Source: Cyclospora cayetanensis (taxonomy: Eukaryota; Apicomplexa; Conoidasida; Eucoccidiorida; Eimeriidae). From it: a stretch of DNA of 64,000 nt. The stretch is from positions 1-64,000 of the forward strand of contig NW_020312745.1 in NCBI RefSeq assembly GCF_002999335.1, written 5' to 3'. This document shows, in pieces, positions 38,818-52,100 of this stretch. Within the stretch, counting starts at the first letter, position 1, and every line of letters begins with the position of its first letter. Below the pieces are notes generated by a model that saw only the letters and a program-made list of their open reading frames with translations, ran no database searches and was not told where the DNA came from. A program made the position numbers and the translations under genes.

Positions 38818-40156
38818 TTACAGGGTGTCTCTACCAGGTAATGTCGTACCATCAGCTGAGAGAGTGGCTTCCTCAGTAACAGCCGTAGGCTCCTCACGAT
38901 GCGACGCCCGATTTGCATCCAATGTAACTCTGCCAGCTTTGCTACCTCGCTCAGACCGACTAGGATGCGGGGCATACTGAATCCGAATCTGGACACTGTC
39001 TGTGCCTACGGCGATTGTGAACTCCTTCGATGCGCTGAGAGTCGCGTCTGAAGTGTAGCGCAGGGTTGCGCTAATGGTATATCTGTATCCGGGAGTCAGC
39101 GTATATGGCCTTACACTGGCAGTAGTTTCGTCGGCACTTAGCCGCAGCAGCTGATCGGCTGTTCGCGGGTCATTGGGGCAGCTAGCTGTCCACTGTAGAC
39201 TTACACCCGGGTCGAATAGTGTTGCCACAAAAGGGCAATAATCAGGGATTACTGATAAGTTCACGCTCTCGTGCTTCTGAATGGAAAAACTATCCGCGGA
39301 ATTCAGTGCGAGGAAAGGAGGTTCCAGTTGCAACGCCAGATCGACCTTGCCCGATGCTGCAGCACAGTACACATTCCAGCTGAGTCGTTAGATTGTCTAG
39401 TGCTTCTGCGTCCTGGATTTGCAGTGCGGCAGCCTCAGCACATTATTGCACTAAGCCCTGACATGAAAGCTTACATAGCCCTCTATGAGTCAGCTGAGGG
39501 CAAGGGCACATATATGCCATCATTTTCTGAAATAGTGGAAGACTTTAGCGAGCTACAGCCTACCTGTATCAGTGGCTCCTGTTGTATCTGTTACTGTCAC
39601 AGAGAATTCAAGTTCTATGCTTTTGGCCCCGGGGTACCTGGAAATGAACTCGGTGGCGGCACTATACACGACATCCCGTGGAATCATCACTTCACCATCT
39701 CTCAAATTCAGTAAGAAATTCTGGAGATTTAAAGACGCTGGACCTGTGTTTTTCCTGGGGAAAACCACACATTACTTCTTACGTTTCACATGACTTAATG
39801 GAGGTGATCTGAGTAGAGTTCCAGCACGCGTTATGGCTGCTATCAAAACACTGTCTTTGCAGGTCTCTGGTGCTTGCTGCCAGAAAATCCTACCAGGTGT
39901 ATGTGAGTGCAGGGTCTTCTGGGACGTAAGCTGAGAATTGCACATGCGCAGGCGATGACATTTTGCTGTGCACCGTGAATAATTTTTAAAACACGGTGCT
40001 TCACAATGAGAAAAAATAAGTGCGCATGTCGATTGCAACATGCTCTTGCGGGCTAGCTTTATGTGTGAGGCTTTGCTGCTGTCCTTGTGCAGCCGTACAG
40101 ACGGAGCCGCTGGCGGAGAGCACAATGTCGCTGCATATTCCTGTTTCTTGGGGCAC
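38818..40156 (-). CDS. PKD/REJ-like extracellular domain protein, 3' part
   Basis: Four exons join in consistent phase: 40099-40156, 39783-39876, 39564-39754 and 38818-39356, ending in TAA. The joined product reads CSDIVLSASGS, then a Cys/Trp-containing strand (NACWNSTQITSI), LNLQNFLLNLRDGE, a Thr-rich strand ELEFSVTVTDTTG, and a second module with DPGVSLQWTASC, LTPGYRYTISATLRY and KEFTIAVG. The pattern of a Cys-containing opening strand, an xxWxxxC strand and a final LxPGxxYxxxxxL strand is that of PKD/REJ-type beta-sandwich modules of surface proteins such as polycystin-1 and sea-urchin REJ. The tail is polar and has no membrane helix, so the product is either secreted or continues through a donor near 38828. 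The 5' exons are unresolved. A possible signal-peptide exon lies at 41882-41926. The family call is by pattern only. Confidence 0.5.
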
Positions 40157-40322
40157 CTGCGCAGGGGTCAATATACTACAACCACATTATTGTTTGGAGA
40201 AAACATGACAACACTGAAATAAGCTGAAGGCACTTCAAATTGTAGTAGGGTGTGTACAGCTGGAGGACCAAACCATCTCTACGTGGTCGGCAAGGCTGCT
40301 CCACAGGGTACCCTCCAAAAGA

Positions 40323-40668
40323 TGGAGAGTCGCACTTGGATCATGGCTTTTGGAGGAAGGACTGCTAATGTTGCTCCTGAGGTAGTGAATCGTTTTGCAA
40401 ATGAGCGCAAATCAGCACATGAGAATAAGGTGAAAGTGCATATGCCCATGTACAACGTTTCTCACTTTCTCTGGTAAGCCTCTAACCATTAGCTCAGCTT
40501 GATGTGCAGTGACCTGCATACCTTTCCCGGCGTCCTCGGGCATATCAATCGAGGCAGGAGACGATGGGCTTTCTTGATTAGACAAAATGCCGAAACAGTT
40601 ACTGTACGCCTAAAGTTGAAATTACAGGAAAAATGCAATTTGCATGCGCGAAATGTGATATCAAACAG
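40323..40668 (+). CDS. Candidate two-exon gene fragment, unrecognised
   Basis: An exon with ATG at 40323 reads MESRTWIMAFGGRTANVAPE, continues with a charged helix-like stretch (RFANERKSAHENK), and ends at TG|GTAAGC (40473). A second exon from acceptor gtgcag| (40510) to a perfect donor CAG|GTAAGT (40668) is fully open in the matching phase. Against it, the implied intron is only 36 bases, much shorter than the other introns in this window, and I found no clear following exon. The composition looks protein-like, but I do not recognise it. Confidence 0.22.
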
Positions 40669-43147
40669 GTAAGTAGGATGATAACGCGTTGAATAGTCAT
40701 TGTAGCGTCCTTCATTAGTACTAGAATAATTTCGTGTACTACCAGTAGAACGCTGATGCATAAGGTGCGGGGCACCTGTGCATGGCCTTGGTAGAAAATG
40801 GCCACTCCCGTAGCTGCTAAAACACTCTTTCACGCTGAGAGGCAGTCAATGCTCATGGATATCCGGCATACACCGCTGGTAGAGCTAAGGGTAGTTGAAT
40901 ACCCAGCAGCGTCCACCAATTATATTCAAGGCCACACCTAAAAGTGCTGTTAGCTATATAGCTAAATAATCTAGCGAAGCGCTGAGTTTTGGTAAGGAAG
41001 TGCGCACGGAATTTGAGGGACTATGATAATGTTGGGGAGTCACTGGACGCGAATTCTGGCTAACACAATCTCTGCAGCGAAGTGATTGAATCATGATACA
41101 CATATCTATCGTGGCACATATCGCGAGGCGAACAGGGCTGAGAAAAACGAGCTTAAATAGTAAAACGATCACTTAGAATGCGAGAGGCTGAGTATTAAAA
41201 TGGCGAAAGAACGTTCGCACCAAACTGCATGGAGAAAAGTGACTGGGGGAGGGTATGCTGAAGAGGCGGGAAGGCGGTACCTGAAAGCGGTATCGCAGGT
41301 GCACTTTGTACTAATACGTAAATAATATCCCCGCTGAGGAACACACATCTATGGATGAGGATCTGTAATGATACCTACATATCGTCTAGACATGTGAAGG
41401 GGTGGACATCAAACAGGATTCATTGACAGGCTAAAACCCGCAATTGACTACCTTTAAAAGTTCTTTCCCCGTAAATCCAAGTCTTTTCCCCACTAATTAT
41501 ATATCCACACGTACAGAAGTCCAGATGGAGCTCCTTAGGGAAGGATTACACATTTAATGAGGAACAGTGGCAAGTCAAACTTGGTGACCACCTTGCGTAG
41601 GGGATTGAAGGGGTGTGCCTTTCAATCAAGATGGACAGGCACTGCCGAGCCCTTGAGCTATGAAGCGCGTATCCTACTGCACTAGCTCTAGTTAAGTATT
41701 TTGAAACATGTACTAACCATGCATTCTTACTAGAGGCTAAAATGTGGAAGTAAGAGCGCACCAAGTGGCCCTGTGGGGAAGCTAAGAGGCACGCAATCGA
41801 GAATGGTTTGAACTCTCTAAGCTTAGAAAAGTCACCATATTGGAGCTGGTTCGACATCCCTAACACTAAGTCTGCGCTCACCGCGAGATGAAGCAAACAG
41901 GTAATGAAGTACACGTAAGGAACCATTCTCCTCAACCGCCGACAAACGGTGTGGGTCCTTGCGGCAGTAGCTCTGATTCCCCACAGATCAGCTACGGGTG
42001 GAATTAGATAGAGGTAATGCCTTGAAAGGCTCTCCCAAGCTACGGGGATAGCGTAAGAATCACGTGCCAACCATCGCACAGCCCCGAAGTGGTGAAACCC
42101 GGTGAACCTGGTAGGAGAGCGATGTTCTAGCTCCTTTACTTGGCGTTTGATAAATGAGAAATGATGAAAGTCTAAACGCTATTGGAAAATTATACAAAAC
42201 TGATAACGTGCAAGCAAGTATGGAGACACCCTTAAGCCGGGGCATGCAAACGGCGCTAGAGACACTGGAGACAACCGGAGACGAGTATTACGTAAGGTCA
42301 TGTCCCACTCGCTGTGCCAATTAATGTAAAAAAAATACATGCCTAAATCGTGTATCCAGTAGAAACTGAAATGATATGGCCAATTGTTGAGTCGGCAGCA
42401 CAGAAAAGGCTCATAGACGCGTGCATTGTTGTGGTAGCCACGACATGATAAGTGTAAACGGCTTGGTAGACTTCACGGAGTCAAAACAAGAGCCATTCAG
42501 TTAATAATTTCATCAGGCTCGAAATCAAAGTCTTAAAAGATGGCCATAAAGAAACTGGGGACGCAAATCTCGCGGCGTCGACTCGTGAGCCCATTTGGGT
42601 CCTCGGGGGTCAAAAAGATCTGCAGGCCACTAGCAACGGGGAGCAGGGGTCCTAGAGGACACACAATACCCTTGTACATGCCGTGGGAATATATGTGCAG
42701 AAGCCACACAAAGAAAGATTCTGCGCCTCCTGCACTCGTCGCCCCGGCATCATCATAGCTACTAGGTACAAATGACGAGCTGGATATCACGCTTCTACCA
42801 ATGGGGCAAATATGTTTCTCCGTCAGTGTACAGATATACAAGGCAACATGGAAGCAGAGCACTGCAGGAGGTGAGCTATTCTGTCAATCCCAAGGGTGAG
42901 ATACTCAATGCAAATGTGCTCGATTGGTATAAGACCATAATGCCTTGCCCCCCTTCAGGGTTTCTGAACCCATATAAGTATAGCTTAGTTCACATTTGGG
43001 AGCTATAACTATGTATATCTTCTCGCGGACACTTTTCGAATCAGCCTCGAAGATTGGGGGCAGCCAGCCAAGCGGACACAATCCTGTGTGCCCAGGTTAC
43101 CCTTGGCAGGCATAGCATAACTCTTCCTGCGCTCAAAGTATTCTCAA
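40669..43147. other. Region between PKD/REJ-like and dynein genes
   Basis: Only short frames are present apart from the possible signal exon at 41882-41926. A 177-codon minus-strand frame (41546-42079) and frames on both strands at 42533-43008 have no recognisable motif or splice support. The dynein 3' untranslated region should start at 43147 and run leftward. Confidence 0.5.
41882..41926 (-). CDS. Possible signal-peptide exon
   Basis: A 15-codon segment MVPYVYFITCLLHLA starts with ATG and runs into a good donor GCG|GTGAGC. It would suit the first exon of a secreted or membrane protein such as the PKD/REJ-like gene downstream on the same strand. No connecting exons were identified, and the plus-strand candidate at 40323-40668 would lie inside the gap. 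Confidence 0.18.
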
Positions 43148-46100
43148 TCATGCAGCCCCACCGACGTCTAGAATCATTGCGACGCCCCCTAGAATCCATT
43201 TGGCTGGTGGTAGCTTTGTTCTCAGTTGGGCGTTGAAAACGAATGTCGGCCCGCGTTGCACTGTTAGATAAACGGGACAGATGTAGACGCTATTGTCATC
43301 GCGAGTAGCTTCAACGGATGCCTGAGCAATGACAACGCGAAATATGGATGCGCTAGAGCATTACATACATCAGAAATGGGTACCACTACCGTCCCTTGTT
43401 CACGTCTCTGCTTGTCCGCTAGACTCATTTATCTCCTAGTCAAGTTAGCCGCTTGCTTGCCTTGCAGTGAATTACAGGCATGGGAAAGAACAGCTCTTTA
43501 GGTCTTGATTCAACAAGGTAGCCTCCCTGGAGGTCCCATCTTGCCCCATCAAGAATGCAGCCGGTCACGAATGCTCCTGTAAAGAAAGCACTCCCATGTG
43601 CTACTGCATCCTTGTAGCCAATTAGCATATAGACGGAAAAGCAGGCATAAACTAATCGTAAACTCGCTGCACTGATTTGGTTTATTTATGTCCTTTTATC
43701 CCTGCTCCCTGTTTATGCCTCTCCCCCCTTCTCGGGTTTCGCCACCGCTCGTAGTGCATGGACAATGACAACACCACAGTTTAGTGCAAATTAAGTAGTT
43801 AAGCAGTGACCTTTTCACCATACAGCTAAGCTGAATGATAAAGCTAAAGTGAGCTAATCTTTTGTTGGCCTTTCGACACCTGATTTACCTTCACGGGCTG
43901 GAGCGTCAATTGAAGCAACGTCTTTTTTGCTTACAGTGGTGACTACACTGAGCTTGTTGAGCTCCAGATGGTGCTGCTGAGAACAAACTTCTTTAATAGC
44001 TGTAAGAAATGACTGCGGATTGAACAATCTAGAAAGATTTACGACCTTTGGCGTGCTGCTAGGGTCCTTAGTCCACTCAGTCAAATGCTCGTAGCGGAGC
44101 TTAACGTCTGCAATCCAGGAACCAAGCGGCCGGCAGGATGCAAACGACACCTGAGACCGAATCGAAGGTATTGCAAAGTGCTGTAATGGTACCATACACT
44201 CTGCCAAAGCTGAATGCGCTAGGCTCCTAACCGACTAGCAGAAGCAACACCTGGACACTGCAATTTTGTGTGGTCAGCGCTGGCATCTATGGGGAACACA
44301 CACAAGTCAGAGGATTTCGCTTTTAAACTTGCTAGCACCATAGTCTGAGCTTGTGGTGATCCACCACACACAGACCATGAGAGTGGTCGTGTTAGGCAGA
44401 TGTTGGTGCAAAAAGGCTGACCTTCATCCACGATGCCGGTACTCGATTCATGCGAATGTCATTGACAAGCCTTTCCATAGAGGCGGAGAAGGTGAGTTCC
44501 CCCTTAAAACCCATTTCTACCTCAACCAGGGACTTGTTCAATTCTTTTAATAAAACATTCATACATTGGCATTCCTGATAAGCAAAGCATAATATTTTTA
44601 CTGTGGCGCAAAATACGATGCGATGTAAACCTGTGCTACAGGAATACTAGATTCTTCTGTAAGTCAACAGGGTCACAGGGTGTTCAGTTTTAAAGGCCGA
44701 TAATTAATTTGTGGGCTTTGAAAGATAAACTGCTTCATACATTAGGGTGAGACCTGCTATGCGTGGTGCTCAAGCAGTAATGCTGCGAAAAATTATCTTT
44801 TATACCGCCAAAATTGCACCTGTAGGAAAACGTGCTGGTAGGGGCCCTTTTCTTCGTCCGGGATTGCCTGGCTTATGTCCTCTACATCAAAGCGAGCGTC
44901 TCCAAATTCTTCGAGGATCTCTTTGCATAGCTGCAGTTTACCGGAGCAGCCGCAAAGTGCTTACAGCAAGGAAGGCTTTGTAATGCAAGATTGTCTCTAC
45001 AAGATCACTTACAGGTGTAAGACATGGGGCTGAGTCCACACAAACTAGCTTTACGAGTTCTTTAAACCTCACGCCCTTCCTGCTGGCTGCATGCACTTCG
45101 GCTAATGCGAGACGGTCTATATTCCAATAAAATAAAGGCCGGCACAACAAAGAGTCAAGGTATCAGTACTGTTCGAAACGTGATGTCCTTCTGTGAGGAT
45201 CTTATCGTATTCACATTGAAAGTGCCCGCAAACCTTACAGGCTCGCTTTCGCTTTCATTGCCACCGCCTTTACTGGTTGTAGGATTTCCACCGGCCCCCT
45301 CTGACTCCATGAGCGTGTTGAAGAGATCTTCGCACTGCTGCGTGCGGTAACCAATCTCTGTATTCGGATGAAGCCCAAAGGCAAGTGGCGTCTCGGGAGG
45401 CATCGAGGCCACACATTCCATGTATCTGGCCAAAAACATTCACCCCACTAAGCACGAAAGCGGGAGTCATTATCGAGTTGTTAAGCAGGATTCGCGATAT
45501 CAGAGGGCACCTTGCATCATCCACCCAGTAGTTTGAGACCGGCGCACCTTTCGTAGCTCTGAGCCGGAGGAGTTTTGTAGGAGGCTCCTTCGTATTGCCC
45601 ACAAAATGGGAACAACTCCGCCTCGTCCAAAAGCCTATCCTGTTTCCAAGCGTGCACACGATAAGAGCACGCGAAATTACGTTTTCCCTCGCGTTAACAA
45701 GTAAAAAGGTTAACAAGCCCGGGCTTAGGAATTTAAGAATACATTGAACACAGCAATAGTTTCAGAGATAAAGATACCAGAGCGTGAGACGAACCACTTG
45801 CCTGCATGTAGAATTGGAGGTACGTATTGCATACCAACCGGTCCCTGGGGTCAATAATATGGCCACCATACATTATCTCTCCGAAGATGTACTTCAGGTC
45901 GTCCCAAGGCACCTTCGAGCTTCCCTGTTGCTGGTCAATGTAGTTCATTAAAACCATGGCAGAATCTCTCAGGTCACCCATAGAAAATGGATAATTCATG
46001 TTCCAACCTCTCGGCCCGAACTTCTTTCTTTCCAGCAGTACAGCGTGGAAGAAACACAGACCAAACAAAATGGCCTTTACCTGAAAATTTCCAATTGCAT

Positions 46101-49100
46101 GATTAAGTTTCCAGGTGCAGCTCAACTTATTTCAATAGATGACTTCATGTAGGAAGACTGTTTTACAAAGAGGTAAATGCCTCGAGGCCAAGCAAATTTT
46201 TTACAAACCAAGGGGAATGTTAATTACCCTCAAGAACCACCCTCTTTAGTGTAATCGGCACCTTTTGATCTTTTTCATCGAAGTCGTCTTTAGGAAAGCA
46301 CGCGAAAGCTCTTTTGAGATTGGCCTGTAGACCCTGAGGAGGCTCGTTAGTTAGTTTAATTGAGCGGTCTAGAATGCCAACAGGAATGTAGTGGCACAGT
46401 TCAGAAGAGAGAAAGCATCGGAAATTCGGATGCAGGCCTTCAATGGAAAACGAGTCAAGTTTCTTTTCAAGTTCTGTTGTCCATTTGGGCATTAAATGAA
46501 TGTTCTGTAGAAGAACCCAATGACCTTCTTTGTGACCAAGATCCAGCTTTTGCATTGCCACAACATCTTGACCCTATAAAACGACAGCCAGGAGTTAGAA
46601 AAATGAGCCAATATACATGGTGAGAGAGTCAGAAGAAGCATATGTTTTGTGGTAGCACACTACTCGTTGAAGCGCCCCTATTGAAGAGGATAAATAATTA
46701 TATAACCCAAAATGGTGTTTTCATTTGTCTTGAACTCAGAACTAGCCATGTGCTATTTTCTAAGAGTTTATGCTTCCTTTATCACATTAGCCATATCCTA
46801 TACAATAGTGTTGGAGCTACCTGTCCCAAGGCGACGTTGTGAAGGTTAAAGTTTGCTGAATACCCCAGTTTCTTGCCCAGGGCTTCGATCTCTTTGACTG
46901 GGTCAGCACCCGGTGACAAAATAAAGAAAATGGGAGTGGTTGGGGCAGAGTCGCCGAATGAAGACTCTAAGATTTCATAGAATGAGAGTGCGGTGTCACC
47001 ATCCAAATATTGACTCCCGTTAGGAAGCATCATGCGAATATAATCTGCGATCGCAGTAGTCAAGCGGTCTGGTCGTAGGCAGCGCAGCACCTGAGCACAT
47101 AACAAAGCAGACTAAACTCGACCATTAGAGTACAAAAGGACTTTCCCAATATATTTACTTAGATGAGAAGATTTTCATACTTCGCGAGGTCTCCCTTTTC
47201 TCCAACTTCTTACAATCCCCTGCTTACTCCATCCAAAACGCCACAGCCATCCCTTTGATACCAGTCAGTCGTGTTATGTTATTCCGCTTGCACAGCAATC
47301 TGTGGAAGCGCATGCGGTTTGCTCACTACAAGCTTTTTGAACGGCATATTATCCAGTGCCTTCCACTCGAGCGGCAGCTTGATTTTTTCGGGCTGAAGCT
47401 CCTGGAACCATTCTTTAAATCGTGAGGGCGCATCTTTTTCCATATTCGTGGCAAAAGACTCGAACGCAGGCAGCTCTGTGAGCGTTTGCACGGCGTACCA
47501 CGCCTTGTTGGGCAGCCAATCGGCAAGAGGATTTTCGGGCACGTGCTTTATTGGCCCCTTAAGCAAGAAATCCATCAGCTGTGGGTCGTATGTATCTTTA
47601 AGTTTTCCGTCCTTCAAAAGCTGGAAGGTCAACATGGTCAAGAATGCTAATTTATGTTTTTCGAATAGACCGCGCCTTATCCATGTAATAGTGGTGGCGC
47701 GAATTTTAGTTACCACCTCGGTGCACCGTTCTTGGACTGTTTCGCATGGTTGAGCCTTCTCTATCGCCTAGGGTTTCAGGAAGCCGCACAAACAACGAGC
47801 TGTGCTTCCTCTGATAGATGCATGCCCATTCGCTGAAGATCTATCCGAGCCACTCTAGAATCGATCAACCAAGTGACACTGAGCCCATTACAGTAAGTGG
47901 AACCATATATGGCGCGTTAGCAATTTTTCGAATGGTTTTATTAGATTTATTTCTAAAGCGCGATGCATGATAATTTTAGGATATAAGTTTTACCTAACTT
48001 CGAGTGCACACACACTCTCTCTCTACGTTGTGGCTGACCTTCTGCACAAACGTGGTAAACGAGTCCAGGGAGTACTGGTACATGGGATTAATGCTACGAA
48101 GTCGGGTGAGCACAAAGTACAGCATTGAGGCCTCCGATGCTGCTCGACGGTAGGCTTCACGATTCCTGTTAATTTGTTCTTCCCGCTCTTTGGCTGCGGC
48201 TTGCTGAACAGGCATAATCCAAGAATAGCAAGCCACAATTTAGGGCGAAGAAGTACCAGCGACCAGACCTTCACATGCTAGTGAGCAAGTAAATAACAAC
48301 TTTCAAAACGATAGATCCGGCTGCTTAGAGGGTGGTCGCCTGCAGAGTCTAACGCACTCTTACGATTAACCGTCTTTGAACTGCCATCAGTTTGATGGGC
48401 GAACTGTCGGGGCATCCATTAATTCTAGCCTGTCTCATGTAAGCTTATGATAGTGCGGCCATGTACGTTTAGATGCCCGACAAAGCTCTGCTACAAGTGT
48501 CATCCACTTGCAGCTGACCTGTATGTGGATCTCCTTTGCCATCCGTTTCGTTTCCTCGAGGCTCTCGACAAGAGCAGTGTTACTAAGGATCAGTTCAGGG
48601 TTTGCATTGGAAAGTTCAAAGAGCAATCTGTCTTCAAGTTGAGCAAGGGTCACCTTGTACTCATTCTGCTTCCTGGTAAGCGCCTGCTTTGAAGTCTCCA
48701 GATCTGGCTGCTCAGCGTTGACGATCATTGCCAAGAACTGCTCCTCTAAACCCTCGGGCGTCACGGTGAAATTAACCAAAGTACATTGTGCGGCGATCTC
48801 AGGCTTGTAGTGAGGGTTGGGAAGCTTCGTTTGCAGTATGAGTCGAAACGCATCGTTAAATTCAACGTCTTCCCCCGCGATCTTTATGTACGCGGTTCTT
48901 CCCTAAGCCACCAATAAAACACCGAAACTGAAAGTCGCCAGAAACTACAACGCATCTGTAATGCTAGAAACCGCGTAGGGGTTAAGCAAATTCTAGGCAA
49001 GTTAAGGTAAAACGTGACTAAAAGCTCAGCAGTTTGGAATGTCCCCTTAATTTACGTGTTTTGCAGCACCTTTCTGGAAACACTTCGAGACAGGAGAGGA

Positions 49101-52100
49101 TCCAGAATGGGATCAATAGCCTCTGAAAGGTTTTCGACTAGCAGCATATCCCCATTGCGAATTGCATCAATGGTTTTCGAAAGCCAGCGATCACGGTTGA
49201 CTGAAACAGTTACCAAAGTTTCGTGAGCTCGCTGTTTTACCCAACGTATTCCTTGTAGTTGCGGATCAATCAGTAAAGGCCATCTGCAAAGCAAGTGCAT
49301 TCGTGCACCAAAAAGACTTAAATCCAGATATAACAGCTCACAGCTCTACGGCGAAGCTGTGGAGGTCACATATCCCAAAGATATAATGATAATACCTTAG
49401 GCAGCATGTGACGATTGCAGCATTTTCGATGGAAGTGCGGTCTGCAGGTAACCCTTCATTCTTCCATAACGCGATATCCGCCTCATCAGCAAGCACGTCC
49501 AACGGGCTGACAGTTGGAGTAAATGAAATATTTTGTCTGACTAAGTCTGCTTTCCATTCCTCCTGAGTTCACCAGGCAGCAGACCCGGTATCTCAAGCTT
49601 AACCTAACATTGCGCTAAGCAGTGCTACAGTAGTGAGGTGCATACATCAGCCTATGCATAGCTGCATATCAACTTGTCTTATTTGGCAAAGACAAAGGTA
49701 AAATAAAGAATAGCTGTAGGACTTTCTTTTGATGCGAGGCTTGGAAGCAACTGCGGACCTCAAGGCCGACTCTGAATGGCGCGGAAAAGGCTCCAGCATA
49801 TGATACGAAGGCGGCTCCAAGCATATAGTCGCCAACAATAGTAATCTTGGATGCTTCGAGTTCAGCCATAGAATCTGACCACCTAGCATTTTCGTCAGAC
49901 AAGCCGTTCACAAGCCTTTCGGCAAGATCTAGTTTTAGTTGGCACTCTTCCGCCTGTTGCACCACGCCCCGGCGCTCCTCATCGGCTTCTTGCATCTTTT
50001 GTTGAAGCCGGGCAACTTTCTCTGAGTAATGGAAATTGCATAAGAAAGATATGCCCCTGATGTATGCATGGATGGGTAACTTTTGCCTCTCGATTCTGCA
50101 CTGGGTGAATATTTTGCCAATCAAAGTCAATTATCAATAAGAAGAACAAATGATGAATGTAATACAGATTTTCATCTAGGATTTTGTAGCTACAAGTCAA
50201 ACGATAGCTATTCCTAATAGGCTGTACTCTGGTACGGCAAATCTAGATTCATGCTCACTGCTGCTTATGTATCCATGTATATGCATGCGATTGTACTACG
50301 TTTGAAGCCACGGTACACGCTATGTATACGTGAGTACACTTGCCAACATGTAAGAAGCGCTGAGAACTACCCAATGGACCCACCGTTGATCTCCCGAACG
50401 CGTTCCATCACTTGAGCCAGATTCGAGTCTGCCTTTGCCTTAGACTCGGAGGCCTCTGTGAACCTATCCATAAGCGGCTTGACCTTACGGTAGATGGTGT
50501 TGTACGTGACAATATTCACGACCCAGTTTGCGAGGAAAGCAGCTGCTAGAGATTTGCCTTTCATACCCTCAAAGTTGAAAAATGGTTGAGATATAATCGG
50601 ACTAATGGCGTTGACTGTCTCCTCTGTCATATTTTCGGCGTCGAACGCGCGAACCTGCAGCATCATCGAGCAGCGGCAATGAAGTCGTTACAGGTTAAAC
50701 TTCTGGTTTTAAGAAAGCAAACTAGGACATATTTTGTTAGTCCCGCATTGTCCCGATTTAACATAGATTACGCTGTAATTCTTAGCGGTTGAAGCCTTCA
50801 ATATTATCTTGAAGGAGAATGTTAAGTACTTTGAGGGTTCCGGAGCGCCCTCTCTTGGGATGCCGCATTTAGCATGAATTTCAGACTCGTATTGATGCCA
50901 CTGTGGTCCAGATATCTACACTTTTAAGTGCAGGACCCCAATACAAATACATTGAATAATCTGACTACATGGTGTAAGGGCTTTTCTCCCCTTAATACCC
51001 GCTGCACACGTTTAGCGTATTGACCAAAGGAAGCTGCATTTCAGTGGAATATCAGATCTTTCAGGAAAAGCTACAACGACGCTGCGAATGTAGTGTGAAG
51101 CTTAAAAATGCAGGGTCAAATATGCTAAGCATGGAAAGAATAGCTAGATTATGTGGTGCAGTAATTATTGCCCCTGCCCTACTCAGTCTGACGAAATATC
51201 AGGTACCAAAGTAAATATATATTTCGGGGAGAGCAAGAGACTGTACCCACTATTCTAGATCCAATGCAAAGTTTTTTTGGACGGCGAGTGATTATACCTG
51301 GTCAAGGAACCTTCCAGGGTCGCTCATCATTTTTTGCGCTGCCTTCCACTCTGTGCTCTTTCCTTCTCCCCGCATGATTAGTACGGCTTTGGTAACTTCC
51401 AGGCACTCAGCTGGAGGCTTCTGTAGCGACTTCAGCTCCTGTATACCACGCTATTATAGCCCTATGAAATTTTGTACTGGTGCTCCCTTCCCCACTCCCT
51501 GTTTTGATCAGAGTGGCTAAGGTAATCTGACTTGCAGAAAGTGCAATGTCAGCATCAATCCTAGAGCCATCAGTACTTATTTTTAATATTTCACTATATA
51601 CACGCATGGGTACCTGAATAGCTGGTTTCGTGAGGCATTTCACTGCTTCTCTGGCACGTTCCATAGCCGGCATGGCCTGAGACAACTCCTCGTCTGCCCT
51701 TTTCTGGATCTCCGCTGCTTCTTCACTCAGAGCATTAGCCTTATCTTTTTCTGCATTTGCAGTTCTAGCCTCTTCGTCTGCAATGGCTGATGCCTTAAGA
51801 ACTTGTTCAACCAGTGCATCTGCTGCGGCCTTCTTCTCATCAACAACAAGCATTTTTTGCCTGAGATCTTCCCGCAGGCCCTCCACCTCCGCAGTAGTTT
51901 CTCTTAAAGTTGTCAAACCTTTTTGCAATCTCTCAATGGATTGATCGGCTTCTGCTCTCTTGCGGTTTAGGAACTGTTTGTAAAATGCAATGAGCTCCAA
52001 GAACGACTTCGGTGTTGTATAGTTATGACGTCGCTCATGTCTAAGGAATTTTTCATTTGCAACGTCTATGCTTAAGTGTACGTTTGCCATGTGTTCCGCC

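Noticed and set aside
41546..42079. 177-codon minus-strand frame
   Set aside because: As a whole it has no motif or family resemblance; only the internal ATG segment followed by a donor was kept as a weak signal-exon candidate.
46204..46240. Donor GAGG|GTAATT at the end of the 46241-46573 exon
   Set aside because: It looks like a good donor but leaves the wrong phase for the next exon; AGG|GTGGTT at 46240 restores phase 0 into [12 protein letters not shown].
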